From the NCBI RefSeq assembly GCF_000759795.1, contig NZ_BBMZ01000002.1, positions 310,001 through 374,000 of the forward strand: DNA of 64,000 nt, given 5' to 3'. Position numbers and translations under genes: made by a program. The stretch comes from Pseudescherichia vulneris NBRC 102420. Its GTDB lineage: Bacteria > Pseudomonadota > Gammaproteobacteria > Enterobacterales > Enterobacteriaceae. The notes beneath the pieces were generated by a model. The model was not told the DNA's origin and did no database searches. It was given only the letters and a program-made list of their open reading frames with translations. This document shows, piece after piece, positions 8,374 through 16,695 of this stretch. Numbering within the stretch: the stretch's first letter is position 1; each line of letters starts with the position of its first letter.

Positions 8374-9189
8374 TTATAGTTCACGCAGACGGGCAATGAG
8401 CGGCCCGGCCTCCTCAATCAACGTTTGCGTCGATGGGACGCAGAGGCACTCCAGCGAGACGGCGTGGTCATAGCCAGCGCGTTTTAACGCCCGGTAGATA
8501 TCGTCCACCGGGAGATGGCCATACCCTGGAAACGCGCGGTTGGAGTCGGCAAAGTGGACGTGTTTGAGACGCGATCCCAGGGTAGCAATCGCCTCCGTAA
8601 AGTCGCGATCCTCAATGTTGGCGTGGAAAATATCCCACAGCACGCCGACGTTTTCTGGCGCATCGCTCAGAGTTAAAAACGTCATCATCTCCTCTGCGCT
8701 GTGCAGGTGCGCCATTTCGTACCGGTTAAGCGCTTCAACGATCAGCGTCACCCCACACCGCCTGGCCTGCTCAACGCAGGGCTGCATCGCCTCGGCCAGC
8801 TCATGCATATACTGCGTTTTGCTCAAGGTGCGGTCCGTTGCCCGCAGCGAGCCAATCGTAACATGGCTCCCCAGCTGGGCGGCGACATCAATATGCTCAG
8901 AGAGGCGCTGCCGGGTGCGCTCGATAATCGCCCTACCGCTGGCGAGCAGCGACAAACCGTCACGCTTGCGGGCCTGACCGGTCGCGATGGTGGTACAGCC
9001 CAGCCCGTAATGATCCAGCCGCTGTTTCAGCCTGGGGATGTTCATCCCTTCGTAATCATTAATACAGAGTTCGGCGGCGTCGAAACCGCTCTGCGCCAGC
9101 CATGCCAGGCCCTGCTCCAGCTCATTCGCGGTAAAAGGCGAAAAGAGCGTGTCGTACCGGCACGTTAGCGTCGCGCTAAATTTAATCAT
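8374..9189 (-). CDS. Sugar phosphate isomerase/epimerase-like TIM-barrel protein
   Basis: A 271-residue protein of the xylose-isomerase-like TIM-barrel superfamily (AP endonuclease 2 family), whose members isomerise or epimerise sugars with a divalent metal. Candidate metal ligands follow the family order: Glu in [10 protein letters not shown], Asp and His in [13 protein letters not shown], His in [11 protein letters not shown] and Glu in [10 protein letters not shown]. It is the last gene of a three-gene minus-strand cluster, 50 bp after the togB-like gene, so it may act on an unsaturated uronate released by the lyase. That role is inference; tagatose/psicose epimerase, hydroxypyruvate isomerase and inosose enzymes share the fold. 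Confidence 0.82.
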   Translation of the reverse strand: MIKFSATLTCRYDTLFSPFTANELEQGLAWLAQSGFDAAELCINDYEGMNIPRLKQRLDHYGLGCTTIATGQARKRDGLSLLASGRAIIERTRQRLSEHIDVAAQLGSHVTIGSLRATDRTLSKTQYMHELAEAMQPCVEQARRCGVTLIVEALNRYEMAHLHSAEEMMTFLTLSDAPENVGVLWDIFHANIEDRDFTEAIATLGSRLKHVHFADSNRAFPGYGHLPVDDIYRALKRAGYDHAVSLECLCVPSTQTLIEEAGPLIARLREL

Positions 9190-9239
9190 TTATCCACCCC
9201 GATAGCGTGACCGGAACGTGGGGGTTCCGGCCCGGCATA

Positions 9240-10523
9240 TTACTTAGCGGCTTTACTTAAGATACGTCCGGCATTGCGCGGGAACTGCTCCGCCGCCTCT
9301 TTCACCGTCAGCTTGCCATGATCGATGTTCTCGATGGTGTTGCGCCACAGCTCAACGAATTTTGGGTTATCAAAATAGGGCGAGGTGGGAATGGCATGGG
9401 GCAGCGCCAGCGAGGATTTAATCCCGGCCACGGTGATATTGTCCTCCTGAATAACACCCTCCTCGCTCAGCTGCTGGTAGGCCTTTTTACTCAGCGGCGT
9501 GCCGCGCTCCAGCCCCATGGCCTTGACGCCCTGCGGATCGTTCATCAGGAAGTCGATCAGCTTCGCGGCCTCCGCCGGATACTTGGTCGATTTGCCGATG
9601 CTGAACATCATCGTTGGTTTAAAGAACAGCCCGGCATCTTTGGCTCCCGGCAGCATAAAGAAGGGCCCCAGCTCCAGCTTGTCGTAAGGCGCGGTCAGGT
9701 TGTTCTCATACATCACGGCGTTGGTGTTCCACATATAGACACCGCCCCACTTGCCCTGGATCCAGGGCCTCATTTCCCAGGTGTTGGTTTTGCCGTACGA
9801 GGTCAGCACCCGCATGGAGGGGAAAACGTGGCTATCCACCAGATCCTTATAGATCTGGAAAAAAGCCTCCCACTGCTGCGGGGTGTAGGTGAATTTACCC
9901 GTGCTCTCGTCGATGGCCGGGATGTTGTACTTCTGCACCATCCAGGACTGCACCAGCGTCAGCGACTCCATGTAGTCGAGAACCAGCGGGTATTTCTCTT
10001 TATCTTTTGCCGCGAACGCTTTTCCGGCCGCCATCAGCTCCGTCCAGCTCTGCGGATAGCTAACGCCCATCTCTTCCCACAGCTTTTTGTTGTAGTAGAA
10101 GCTGCGGGCGGTGACCGCCACCGGCAGACCGTTCAGCTTGCCGTTGACCGTGGTGCTGCTTAACGACTGCGGATCGTACTGTTGGAGATCGATCACCGCC
10201 TTTTGGCTATAGAGATCGTAGAAACCGTTGCCGTCCTTTGAGAAGAGCGGTAGCCAGTTCCAGTTGGTCTGGATCACATCCGGCTCGTTTCCTCCGGCTA
10301 TCTGCACCGTCAGGCGCGACAGGTAGCCTTCCCACCCCGCATATTCCGCCTTCACCTTGATATCCGGATACTTCTCTTCAAACAGTTTGATGGCCTCCAG
10401 CGTGGCCTGGTGGCGGCTGTTACCGCCCCACCATGAGATACGGATCTCCGCGGCCTGGGCAGCCGTAAGACAGGAGCACGCCAGCAAAAACGATGCGGCA
10501 ACGGGGGCGATAAGCTTATGCAT
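9240..10523 (-). CDS. TogB-like oligogalacturonide ABC transporter binding protein
   Basis: A 427-residue periplasmic solute-binding protein (family 1). It starts with a signal peptide ending near AAQAAE (about residues 20-26), followed by IRISWWGGNSRHQATLEAIK, which closely resembles TogB, the oligogalacturonide-binding protein of pectinolytic enterobacteria. The later segments EPDVIQTNWNWLP, VNGKLNGLPVAVTAR and ALPHAIPTSPYFDNP also fit. It lies 14 bp after the lyase gene. No permease or ATPase gene accompanies it, so it must dock with a transporter encoded elsewhere or with none. Pectin-derived ligand is inferred from similarity and from the neighbouring lyase. Confidence 0.88.
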   Translation of the reverse strand: MHKLIAPVAASFLLACSCLTAAQAAEIRISWWGGNSRHQATLEAIKLFEEKYPDIKVKAEYAGWEGYLSRLTVQIAGGNEPDVIQTNWNWLPLFSKDGNGFYDLYSQKAVIDLQQYDPQSLSSTTVNGKLNGLPVAVTARSFYYNKKLWEEMGVSYPQSWTELMAAGKAFAAKDKEKYPLVLDYMESLTLVQSWMVQKYNIPAIDESTGKFTYTPQQWEAFFQIYKDLVDSHVFPSMRVLTSYGKTNTWEMRPWIQGKWGGVYMWNTNAVMYENNLTAPYDKLELGPFFMLPGAKDAGLFFKPTMMFSIGKSTKYPAEAAKLIDFLMNDPQGVKAMGLERGTPLSKKAYQQLSEEGVIQEDNITVAGIKSSLALPHAIPTSPYFDNPKFVELWRNTIENIDHGKLTVKEAAEQFPRNAGRILSKAAK

Positions 10524-10537
10524 GGGAGGCTCCTTGT

Positions 10538-11716
10538 TTAACCGTGGATCTGGCGTAAGACGTCTTCTGGGATTTCGGCCAGGTAGAGCGCTGGCTTGCC
10601 GTCTTTATCGGTACTGAACAAAACCGCTTTCTCATCGGGAGTAAACGACGGATGCGGGTGGGTCACCTGCCGATCGCCGTCCAACACCTGCCATGACGAG
10701 CCGTGGCGGGCAATTTTGTGGGCCTGCTTGTTCTTTAAATCAAACAGCCAAAGCCAGGGGTCGCTGGTATCGCCGTAGCCCGCGTTATCAGCGATATCAA
10801 TGGGCACGCCAGAACCGTCCCCTACCGCCAGCGAACCGTTGTCGTTGCTCATGACGTGCGAGCAGGGCGGCATGGCCATCAGGCGCTCATCTTCACCGGT
10901 CTCACCGTCAATGCGGCAGAGATAGCGTACGGGGCTGTTTTTGACATAGGTGACATACATCAGGGCCGAACCATCCGGCACCCAGAACTCATGGGTGTAG
11001 CTCTCCCCCGGCGCGGGCTCCCGGGCCTTGCGGATGTTGCTGCCATCTTCATTCATCAGCCACATACGGGCGTCGACGCGATCGAGTGGCCCCTCGTGGC
11101 AGAAGGCCACGGTGTTATCATCGAACGGCCGGTAGATGGGGTGCCCCAGCCACTGGTTCTCCTCCAGCAACGTCTCCCGCTCCCCGGTGCGCAGATCGAT
11201 GCGGATCACCCGGCAGCGCGGCTCTTCAGCATAGAACTCCTGAAAGACAGTCCAGTCGCTGATGGGCCGCCAGCTGTCGCGATGGATCTCTACTCCAACC
11301 AGCTTGTCGCAAGCGGAGTTCGCCACCCAGGTACCGTACCCTACCCACTCATCGGGAACGCGGTATACCGCTTCTTCCTGGAGCGTCTCCAGGGTGACGC
11401 GCATTAGATTGCGCTCGCCTTTAACGTAATAGAGATAGTTTTCATCGGGAGATAAAAAGCCGCCAAAGGTATTATCCCCTGCCCCTTCGGTTATTTGCGT
11501 GGCAATGCCGGTAGCCAGGTCGAGTAGATAATAATTACGATGGGTATCAAACTCGCCGGCAAAAATAAGTTTCTTTCCACCGTCAATAAAGCACTTCTGA
11601 TAAAAGTAGTTGCGGTGGCAAATAACATCCGTTGGCGTAAAACGGGTAACCTTTGCACCGGTGTCTTCATCAATATAGCGCTCATAGTTCAGTTGCAGCG
11701 TTGTACCTTTAGCCAT
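10538..11716 (-). CDS. ogl: Oligogalacturonate lyase (PL22 family)
   Basis: A cytoplasmic enzyme that splits short, often unsaturated, oligogalacturonides by beta-elimination into unsaturated monomers, late in pectin breakdown. The 392-residue product is full length and recognisable throughout: VICHRNYFYQKCF, GDNTFGGFLSPDENYLYYVK, DEWVGYGTWVANS, THEFWVPDGSALMYV and GDRQVTHPHPSFTPD. Manganese-binding residues of the Yersinia enzyme fall at identical numbers here: His287 (in PCSHVMSN), Gln350, His353 and His355. A strong ribosome site (GAGAGGAAGG) precedes the ATG. It is the first gene of the cluster ogl, togB-like, isomerase. The genes expected downstream in the pathway (kduI, kduD, kdgK) are not in this window. 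Confidence 0.95.
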   Translation of the reverse strand: MAKGTTLQLNYERYIDEDTGAKVTRFTPTDVICHRNYFYQKCFIDGGKKLIFAGEFDTHRNYYLLDLATGIATQITEGAGDNTFGGFLSPDENYLYYVKGERNLMRVTLETLQEEAVYRVPDEWVGYGTWVANSACDKLVGVEIHRDSWRPISDWTVFQEFYAEEPRCRVIRIDLRTGERETLLEENQWLGHPIYRPFDDNTVAFCHEGPLDRVDARMWLMNEDGSNIRKAREPAPGESYTHEFWVPDGSALMYVTYVKNSPVRYLCRIDGETGEDERLMAMPPCSHVMSNDNGSLAVGDGSGVPIDIADNAGYGDTSDPWLWLFDLKNKQAHKIARHGSSWQVLDGDRQVTHPHPSFTPDEKAVLFSTDKDGKPALYLAEIPEDVLRQIHG

Positions 11717-11848
11717 ACCTTCCTCTCATTGATACCCAATCAGCCTGGCCGCCTTCGAGCAGGCTCACACTTTCTGGTCTACCCACGCAGCGATGTTTGA
11801 CCTTTCACCGCGCCGCCTCTAGCATTCCCGCTCAACGTTGCTAGCGGG
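11717..11848. promoter_or_regulatory. Divergent promoter region of the pectin cassette
   Basis: On the plus strand TTGACC (11797-11802) and TAGCAT (11820-11825) with a 17-bp spacer form a good sigma-70 promoter for the 528-residue gene. An inverted repeat (CCCGCT 11827-11832, AGCGGG 11843-11848) directly follows the -10. A weak half CRP site (TCACA at 11765-11769) may serve ogl. I see no KdgR box. Confidence 0.5.
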
Positions 11849-13435
11849 ATGGGCGTAATGACAACCACGAAGCCTTATCTGTTAATGGAAATTAACTCCC
11901 CTGAAATATGGCGCTGGTCCTGTTTAGAAAAAACCGTAGAGATGGCGCTACGTTACGGCTTTCAGGGTCTCATTATTCATCAGCAGTCGTTATTAGCCCG
12001 CCTGGCCGCGCCGTCACCGCGCTGTAATAGCACCGAGTTAATTAACCTGAAACTGGCTCAGGAAAATGCGCTTATTTATCTGCAACGGGCCGGAGAATAT
12101 TTGCAGCGCCGCGGCTTACAGTTTTGGTTACAGGGCGAAGCGACGCCCGATAGCCATGAATTAAAGGCAAAGTTCCCGGAGTTCTTTCTCTCTGAAAATA
12201 GCGCGAGCGAGTTTATTGACTATTTCTTTCAGCACAGCATTCCGCAGATCCTGGCCGCGCTGCCTGCCGTACGCGGTCTGCGCCTCTCGCTATCGACTCC
12301 TGACGTCAGCAGTGAGCGCTGGAAAACGTCATTAAAAACCTTGTACCAGGGCATCCGCCAGCTGGGACGTCAGCTGATCCTGCGTGATTACCAGGACAAA
12401 AGCTGGCCCCGGCAAATGCTGCGCGTCGCCCTGGAGGCGCTTCCTGATGATGTCCGCGCCTCGGTTAAGGCTACCGAGCTTGATTACCGCCCGGGCTTTG
12501 CCAATAACCCTAACCTGCTTAATATCCTCGACAACCGAAAATGGCTGGAGCTGGATCTCTGGGGCCTGGAGTATGGCTGGACCCTGCTGCCCTGCTATTT
12601 GCTGGAGGAGATCCAGCAGCGGCTCGCCTGGCTTGGCCAGCACGCCGACAGCGCGCCCGAGGCCATTACCGTACGCGTCGACTGGGAGTGGCTGCCCGAT
12701 CTGGCGCTATCCGATTCGCTCAATGAGCTTAATCTGTCCGGCCTGTCCCGCCTGGTTAATGAGCCGGACGTGCCTCCCCGCCAGATTGTGAACCACTGGC
12801 TGCAGCAGCGTGCTGCGTCGTCTGTCTCTTCCCACGATCTCAGCGCGATCGGCGATATTATCGTTGCCAGCCACGAGTGGAGCTGTAAGACCCCGACTCT
12901 GCTGGGTCGCGTCTTGCAGAGCCATAGCCGCCTTCCAACGGATTTTGCCCATGCCCTGCATCTGCTTCACCTCGATACCCGCAGCGCCAACTGGACGCAG
13001 TCCTTTCAACCTCTGATGCCCAGCGACGATCCTGACCTGGGGTATCAGCAGCGCCAGCTGATCGAGCTGGAGATCCAGCGCAGTCGCTTTCTTGCCGACT
13101 ACATGTACAGCCGCTCGCTTAAGCTTCTGCCCGACTGCCCGCTGGCGGATGAAACCCGGCAGGCCATCAGCGGCAGCGTTGCCCGGGCGCTGAAGTACAC
13201 TCACCTCTACAGCGCGTTTACTCAGGCGCTCACGCTCAAGCTCTGGCTGCGTAAATATGGTGAGCAGGCGGAGATCCGCTCCCAGCTCAGTGCCGCCCTG
13301 CACGAATTCAGTCGTCACAACCGGGAGCTTACGGCGTGGTTTGAGCAGCACGGCGCACAGCATCCGCTTGCTTTCGAAACGCTGCTCAATCCGCAGCGCA
13401 TCGCTACCCTGATTACCAGCCTGCAACACGATTAA
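11849..13435 (+). CDS. Uncharacterised 528-residue protein beside the ogl cassette
   Basis: I do not recognise the family with confidence. The protein is soluble, with no signal peptide or membrane helix, so probably cytoplasmic. The first ~330 residues alternate strands and helices like a TIM barrel. The stretch VKATELDYRPGFANNP, followed by WLELDLWGLEYGWTLLP (about residues 209-250), faintly recalls the core of GH67 alpha-glucuronidases; this is a weak resemblance, not an assignment. The C-terminal ~170 residues are mostly helical. It is transcribed divergently from ogl with its own promoter, which suggests a role in uronic-acid oligomer breakdown. The start may be 11849 or 11858; an inverted repeat overlaps both. 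Confidence 0.75.
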   Translation: MGVMTTTKPYLLMEINSPEIWRWSCLEKTVEMALRYGFQGLIIHQQSLLARLAAPSPRCNSTELINLKLAQENALIYLQRAGEYLQRRGLQFWLQGEATPDSHELKAKFPEFFLSENSASEFIDYFFQHSIPQILAALPAVRGLRLSLSTPDVSSERWKTSLKTLYQGIRQLGRQLILRDYQDKSWPRQMLRVALEALPDDVRASVKATELDYRPGFANNPNLLNILDNRKWLELDLWGLEYGWTLLPCYLLEEIQQRLAWLGQHADSAPEAITVRVDWEWLPDLALSDSLNELNLSGLSRLVNEPDVPPRQIVNHWLQQRAASSVSSHDLSAIGDIIVASHEWSCKTPTLLGRVLQSHSRLPTDFAHALHLLHLDTRSANWTQSFQPLMPSDDPDLGYQQRQLIELEIQRSRFLADYMYSRSLKLLPDCPLADETRQAISGSVARALKYTHLYSAFTQALTLKLWLRKYGEQAEIRSQLSAALHEFSRHNRELTAWFEQHGAQHPLAFETLLNPQRIATLITSLQHD

Positions 13436-13621
13436 GCGATGGTGTAAGCATGGCGGTACCACAGCGGGAAGTAAATTGCCGGAGCGAGTAGAAAAACGCA
13501 CGGAAGCTGGATAACGGGAGAAAAAGCGAAGGCCATCACGACCCGGGAAGATTTCAGGTGATGCTGCTCACACTCTGGCTGTAGGGTTTTGTGATCGGGG
13601 AAAAGATTTTTGCCACTCAAC

Positions 13622-13647
13622 AAAAAAGCCCAGCAGTGCCGGGCTTT
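13622..13647. terminator. Bidirectional terminator between unknown gene and yhaV
   Basis: AAAGCCC and GGGCTTT flank a 9-base loop, with an A run on the left and a T-rich right side, so it can end transcripts from both the 528-residue gene and yhaV. The rest of the 13,436-13,665 gap shows no gene. Confidence 0.75.
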
Positions 13648-13665
13648 AGTTTAGGTACGCAATAT

Positions 13666-14139
13666 TCACTCTATGACGCGCTTTTCGGTGCTGCTCTCTG
13701 CTAACAGCCGATCCCAGTCGCTCGGTGGGTGGCCGCTGGATAACATTGCGCTGAATACCTTGTATGCATCACGTTTGTGATCGTAGGCGCGCCTGGTGGA
13801 TTCATCGTTTACCCACGCCAGAATAATGGTTCTATGCTGCTCACTGAATCGAAAAAACAACCGGTACTGGCCAAGGAACTTGGCACGAAACCAGTGTTTA
13901 TTCTCTTCCCCCAGCGTATCTCCTTGCCTGAACCTGGCGTCCATTGGGTTGCCGCAGATTTCCATGTTGATAACCTTCAAAATCGCGGCGAGCAATTTCG
14001 TGGCGGCTTTCTTTTGATAGTTATCTGGGTTCTTTTGCTTAAGCTCTTCTACCTGCGCCACCAGCGCTTCAAGTTGTGAATCAAAGCAGGGGTGGGTATA
14101 CAACTTCCAACCATTAATTTCGGTCGTCTTTCCGTTCAT
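13666..14139 (-). CDS. yhaV: Type II toxin YhaV (ribosome-dependent mRNA interferase)
   Basis: A 157-residue protein, close to the 154 residues of E. coli YhaV, a RelE-superfamily RNase neutralised by PrlF. Recognisable segments are NGWKLYTHPCFDSQLEAL at the N-terminus, NPMDARFRQGDTLG, HWFRAKFLGQYRLFFRFS and ILAWVNDESTRRAYD. The frame is intact, so the toxin is probably functional. It lies 8 bp after prlF in the antitoxin-first order usual for such pairs. The E. coli pair is at another chromosomal position; here it forms the speA-side edge of the block inserted between speB and speA. It is more AT-rich than its neighbours. Confidence 0.93.
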   Translation of the reverse strand: MNGKTTEINGWKLYTHPCFDSQLEALVAQVEELKQKNPDNYQKKAATKLLAAILKVINMEICGNPMDARFRQGDTLGEENKHWFRAKFLGQYRLFFRFSEQHRTIILAWVNDESTRRAYDHKRDAYKVFSAMLSSGHPPSDWDRLLAESSTEKRVIE

Positions 14140-14147
14140 TTGTCCAC

Positions 14148-14492
14148 TTACTCTTCATCAGTAAGCGGAGCGTCGAGGTCGATATCCATATCAGCAGTTA
14201 AAGACTCCGCGCGCGCCAGAAGTGAAGCGCGTAACGGTTTAATGCGGCCTGGATTTTCTTGCATATCGTTCTCAAGAAATTGCAGGAAAGAGCCTATTAC
14301 TGGATCTTCATTTTCCGCAGAATTTTTGCGACACATAAGCACCTGACCATCGGGAAGCACAGCATATTCTATCTCCTCCCCAGGTTTTAACTTCATCGCG
14401 TCTCTAACTGAAGCAGGGATAGTCGTCTGGCTGCGAGTGGTGAGTTTTGAAGACGCACGCAGAGACACTCCGGCTTGAGTTAAAAGGTTCAT
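14148..14492 (-). CDS. prlF: Antitoxin PrlF (SohA), AbrB-like
   Basis: A 114-residue antitoxin of YhaV. The N-terminal AbrB/SpoVT-type swapped-hairpin DNA-binding domain shows as LTTRSQTTIPASVRDAMKL (about residues 18-36), the family's most conserved part. The C-terminal acidic region (TADMDIDLDAPLTDEE) is expected to bind the toxin. E. coli PrlF has 111 residues and represses its own operon. A GGAG lies 9 bases before the ATG. A striking palindrome array about 110 bp upstream (14,603-14,632) is a candidate operator. Confidence 0.93.
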   Translation of the reverse strand: MNLLTQAGVSLRASSKLTTRSQTTIPASVRDAMKLKPGEEIEYAVLPDGQVLMCRKNSAENEDPVIGSFLQFLENDMQENPGRIKPLRASLLARAESLTADMDIDLDAPLTDEE

Positions 14493-14602
14493 TTGGGTTT
14501 GCTCCGCTCTAACGAGTCAAGTTTACATAGCTACTACAACAATAAAAGATAGCGAGCATTGACGGTTTCCCGTGTTGCAAAGAGTAGCTCACCGGCAAAA
14601 GC

Positions 14603-14632
14603 AATGCAAGTGCATTGCAATGCATATGCATT
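14603..14632. repeat. Three interlocked palindromes, 8-bp period
   Basis: Half-sites alternate exactly every 8 bp: AATGCA (14603-14608), TGCATT (14611-14616), AATGCA (14619-14624), TGCATT (14627-14632). Each neighbouring pair makes a perfect 14-bp palindrome with a 2-bp centre. It lies between prlF and speA and resembles an array for cooperative binding of repressor dimers. Confidence 0.6.
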
Positions 14633-14676
14633 ACCAAAGATGAAAGCTAACCAGGAGTGAAAAACAGGCAGGAGAT

Positions 14677-14702
14677 GCCCGGCAGCGCATTGGCCGCCGG
14701 GC
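14677..14702 (-). terminator. REP-like hairpin after speA
   Basis: GCCCGGCAGC and GCCGCCGGGC form a strong GC stem 8 bp past the speA stop codon. On the minus strand a short T run follows about 12 bases later, so termination may be imperfect; the element also looks like a REP unit. Confidence 0.55.
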
Positions 14703-14710
14703 AAACGAGA

Positions 14711-16687
14711 TTACTCGTCTTCGAGATAGGTGTAGCCGTAAAGGCCAGCTTCGAACTCTTCGAGGAACTGCTGTTGCAGCGCATCGTCCAGCCCGGTCTG
14801 CTTCACCTGGTCGCGGAAATGGGTCAGCAGCGTGTTCGGATCGAGCTGCACGTACTCCAGCATATCCGCCACCGTATCCCCTTCATCGGAGAGCTCCACC
14901 TCGACGCTGCCGTCCGGGAAGACAAATACGTCAACCGCTTCGGTATCGCCAAACAGGTTATGCATGTTGCCGAGGATCTCCTGGTACGCGCCCACCATAA
15001 AGAAGCCCAGCAGCGGCGGGTTGTCAGCATCGTACTCCGGCATCGGCATGGTGGTGGCGATCCCGTCACCGTCCACGTAGTGATCGATCGCGCCGTCGGA
15101 GTCGCAGGTGATGTCCAGCAGCACCGCGCGACGTTCCGGGATCTTATCCAGTCCTTCCAGCGGCATCACCGGGAAGAGCTGATCGATACCCCATGCATCC
15201 GGCATCGACTGGAACAGCGAGAAGTTGACGTACATTTTGTCCGCCATCCGCTCCTGTAACTCATCGATAATCGGACGGTGCGCGCGGTTGCTCGGATCCA
15301 GCTGCTTCTGTACCTCGTGGCACATGTTCAGGTAGAGCTGCTCTGCCCAGGCGCGCTCCTGCAGGCTGAATGCGCCGGAGGAGTAGCCGATATGAATATC
15401 GTGCAGATCCATCTGGCTGTCGTGCAGCCACTCGCGCAGCGAGCGACGGGTACCGGGCTCGTGCATCTCCTGCCAGGTCTCCCACATGCTTTGCAGAGCG
15501 CGTGGCGCATTCTCAGCAGGCGGCGTCGCTTCGGTATATTCGTTGCGCTCCACGCCGATGATGTTCGACACCAGCACGGTATGGTGCGCGGTCACGGCGC
15601 GGCCCGACTCGGTGATCACCGTCGGGTGCGGCAGGCCGTTCTCTTCACAGGCGTCGCCAATGGCCCAGATGATGTTATTCGCATACTCGTTCAGGCCGTA
15701 GTTGACCGAGCAGTCAGACTGGGAGCGGGTGCCCTCATAGTCCACACCCAGGCCGCCGCCCACGTCAAAGCATTCGATATTCACGCCCAGCTTGTGCAGC
15801 TCAACGTAGAAACGGGCCGATTCACGCACGCCGGTGGCGATATCGCGAATGTTCGCCATCTGCGAACCGAGGTGGAAGTGCAGAAGCTGGATGCTGTCGA
15901 GGCGTCCGCGCTCACGAAGGATCTCTACCAGCTGCAGCACCTGCGTAGCCGCGAGGCCGAACTTGGATTTTTCGCCGCCGGAGGATTGCCACTTGCCGGA
16001 GCCCTGCGATGCCAGACGCGCACGCACGCCGAGGCGCGGCACCACGTTCAGGCGCTCAGCCTCTTCCAGCACGATGGCGACTTCAGACATCTTCTCGATG
16101 ACCAGATAGACCTTATGGCCCATCTTCTCGCCGATCAGCGCCAGGCGAATGTATTCCCGGTCTTTATAGCCGTTACAGACGATAACGCTGCGGGTCATGC
16201 CCGCGTGCGCCAGAACCGCCATCAGCTCCGCTTTCGAACCGGCCTCAAGGCCCAGCGGCTCGCCGGAGTGGATCAGGGATTCAATAACGCGGCGGTGCTG
16301 GTTAACCTTGATCGGGTAGACCAGAAAGTAGTCGCCCTTATAGCCGTAGGACTCACGGGCACGCTTGAACGCGGCGTTAATTGAGCGCAGACGGTGCTGT
16401 AGGATCTGCGGAAAGCAGAACAGCGCAGGCAGGCGTTGCCCTTGGGCCTCACGGGCTTTTACCAGCTGAGCGAGGTCAACGCGCGCATCCGGTACGTCAG
16501 GATCGGGGCAGACGGTGATGTGGCCCAGTTCGTTGACGTCGTAGTAGTTATTGCCCCACCAGGCAATATTGTATGTGCGCAGCATTTTACTGGCTTCCTG
16601 GGAGCTCATCGCTACCTCCTGCATGGAACGTAGTACACCCTGTTCGCCCGCTGACGAAGGCGAAACCGAAGAAATGTCGTCAGACAT
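14711..16687 (-). CDS. speA: Biosynthetic arginine decarboxylase
   Basis: A pyridoxal-phosphate enzyme converting arginine to agmatine, the first step of the agmatine route to putrescine completed by SpeB. The 658-residue product matches E. coli SpeA. The PLP lysine lies in [14 protein letters not shown] (about residue 127), the phosphate-binding glycines in [14 protein letters not shown], and [13 protein letters not shown] is near 530. I chose [15 protein letters not shown] at 16687, because a TGAGG lies just before it; an ATG four codons upstream would put that ribosome site inside the gene. yqgB lies directly upstream, 8 bp away, as in E. coli. Confidence 0.98.
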   Translation of the reverse strand: MSDDISSVSPSSAGEQGVLRSMQEVAMSSQEASKMLRTYNIAWWGNNYYDVNELGHITVCPDPDVPDARVDLAQLVKAREAQGQRLPALFCFPQILQHRLRSINAAFKRARESYGYKGDYFLVYPIKVNQHRRVIESLIHSGEPLGLEAGSKAELMAVLAHAGMTRSVIVCNGYKDREYIRLALIGEKMGHKVYLVIEKMSEVAIVLEEAERLNVVPRLGVRARLASQGSGKWQSSGGEKSKFGLAATQVLQLVEILRERGRLDSIQLLHFHLGSQMANIRDIATGVRESARFYVELHKLGVNIECFDVGGGLGVDYEGTRSQSDCSVNYGLNEYANNIIWAIGDACEENGLPHPTVITESGRAVTAHHTVLVSNIIGVERNEYTEATPPAENAPRALQSMWETWQEMHEPGTRRSLREWLHDSQMDLHDIHIGYSSGAFSLQERAWAEQLYLNMCHEVQKQLDPSNRAHRPIIDELQERMADKMYVNFSLFQSMPDAWGIDQLFPVMPLEGLDKIPERRAVLLDITCDSDGAIDHYVDGDGIATTMPMPEYDADNPPLLGFFMVGAYQEILGNMHNLFGDTEAVDVFVFPDGSVEVELSDEGDTVADMLEYVQLDPNTLLTHFRDQVKQTGLDDALQQQFLEEFEAGLYGYTYLEDE

Positions 16688-16695
16688 AGCGAACC

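Noticed and set aside
11717..11848. KdgR operator controlling ogl
   Set aside because: KdgR usually represses pectin genes through an AT-rich palindrome with GAAAC/GTTTC-like arms; no such sequence is visible here.
13432..13623. 63-codon minus-strand frame between the unknown gene and yhaV
   Set aside because: No family resemblance and no ribosome site; it overlaps the terminator region.
8374..14492. Integrase, IS element or tRNA attachment site bounding the inserted block
   Set aside because: No transposase or integrase frame, no terminal inverted repeats and no tRNA fragment could be found at either end.
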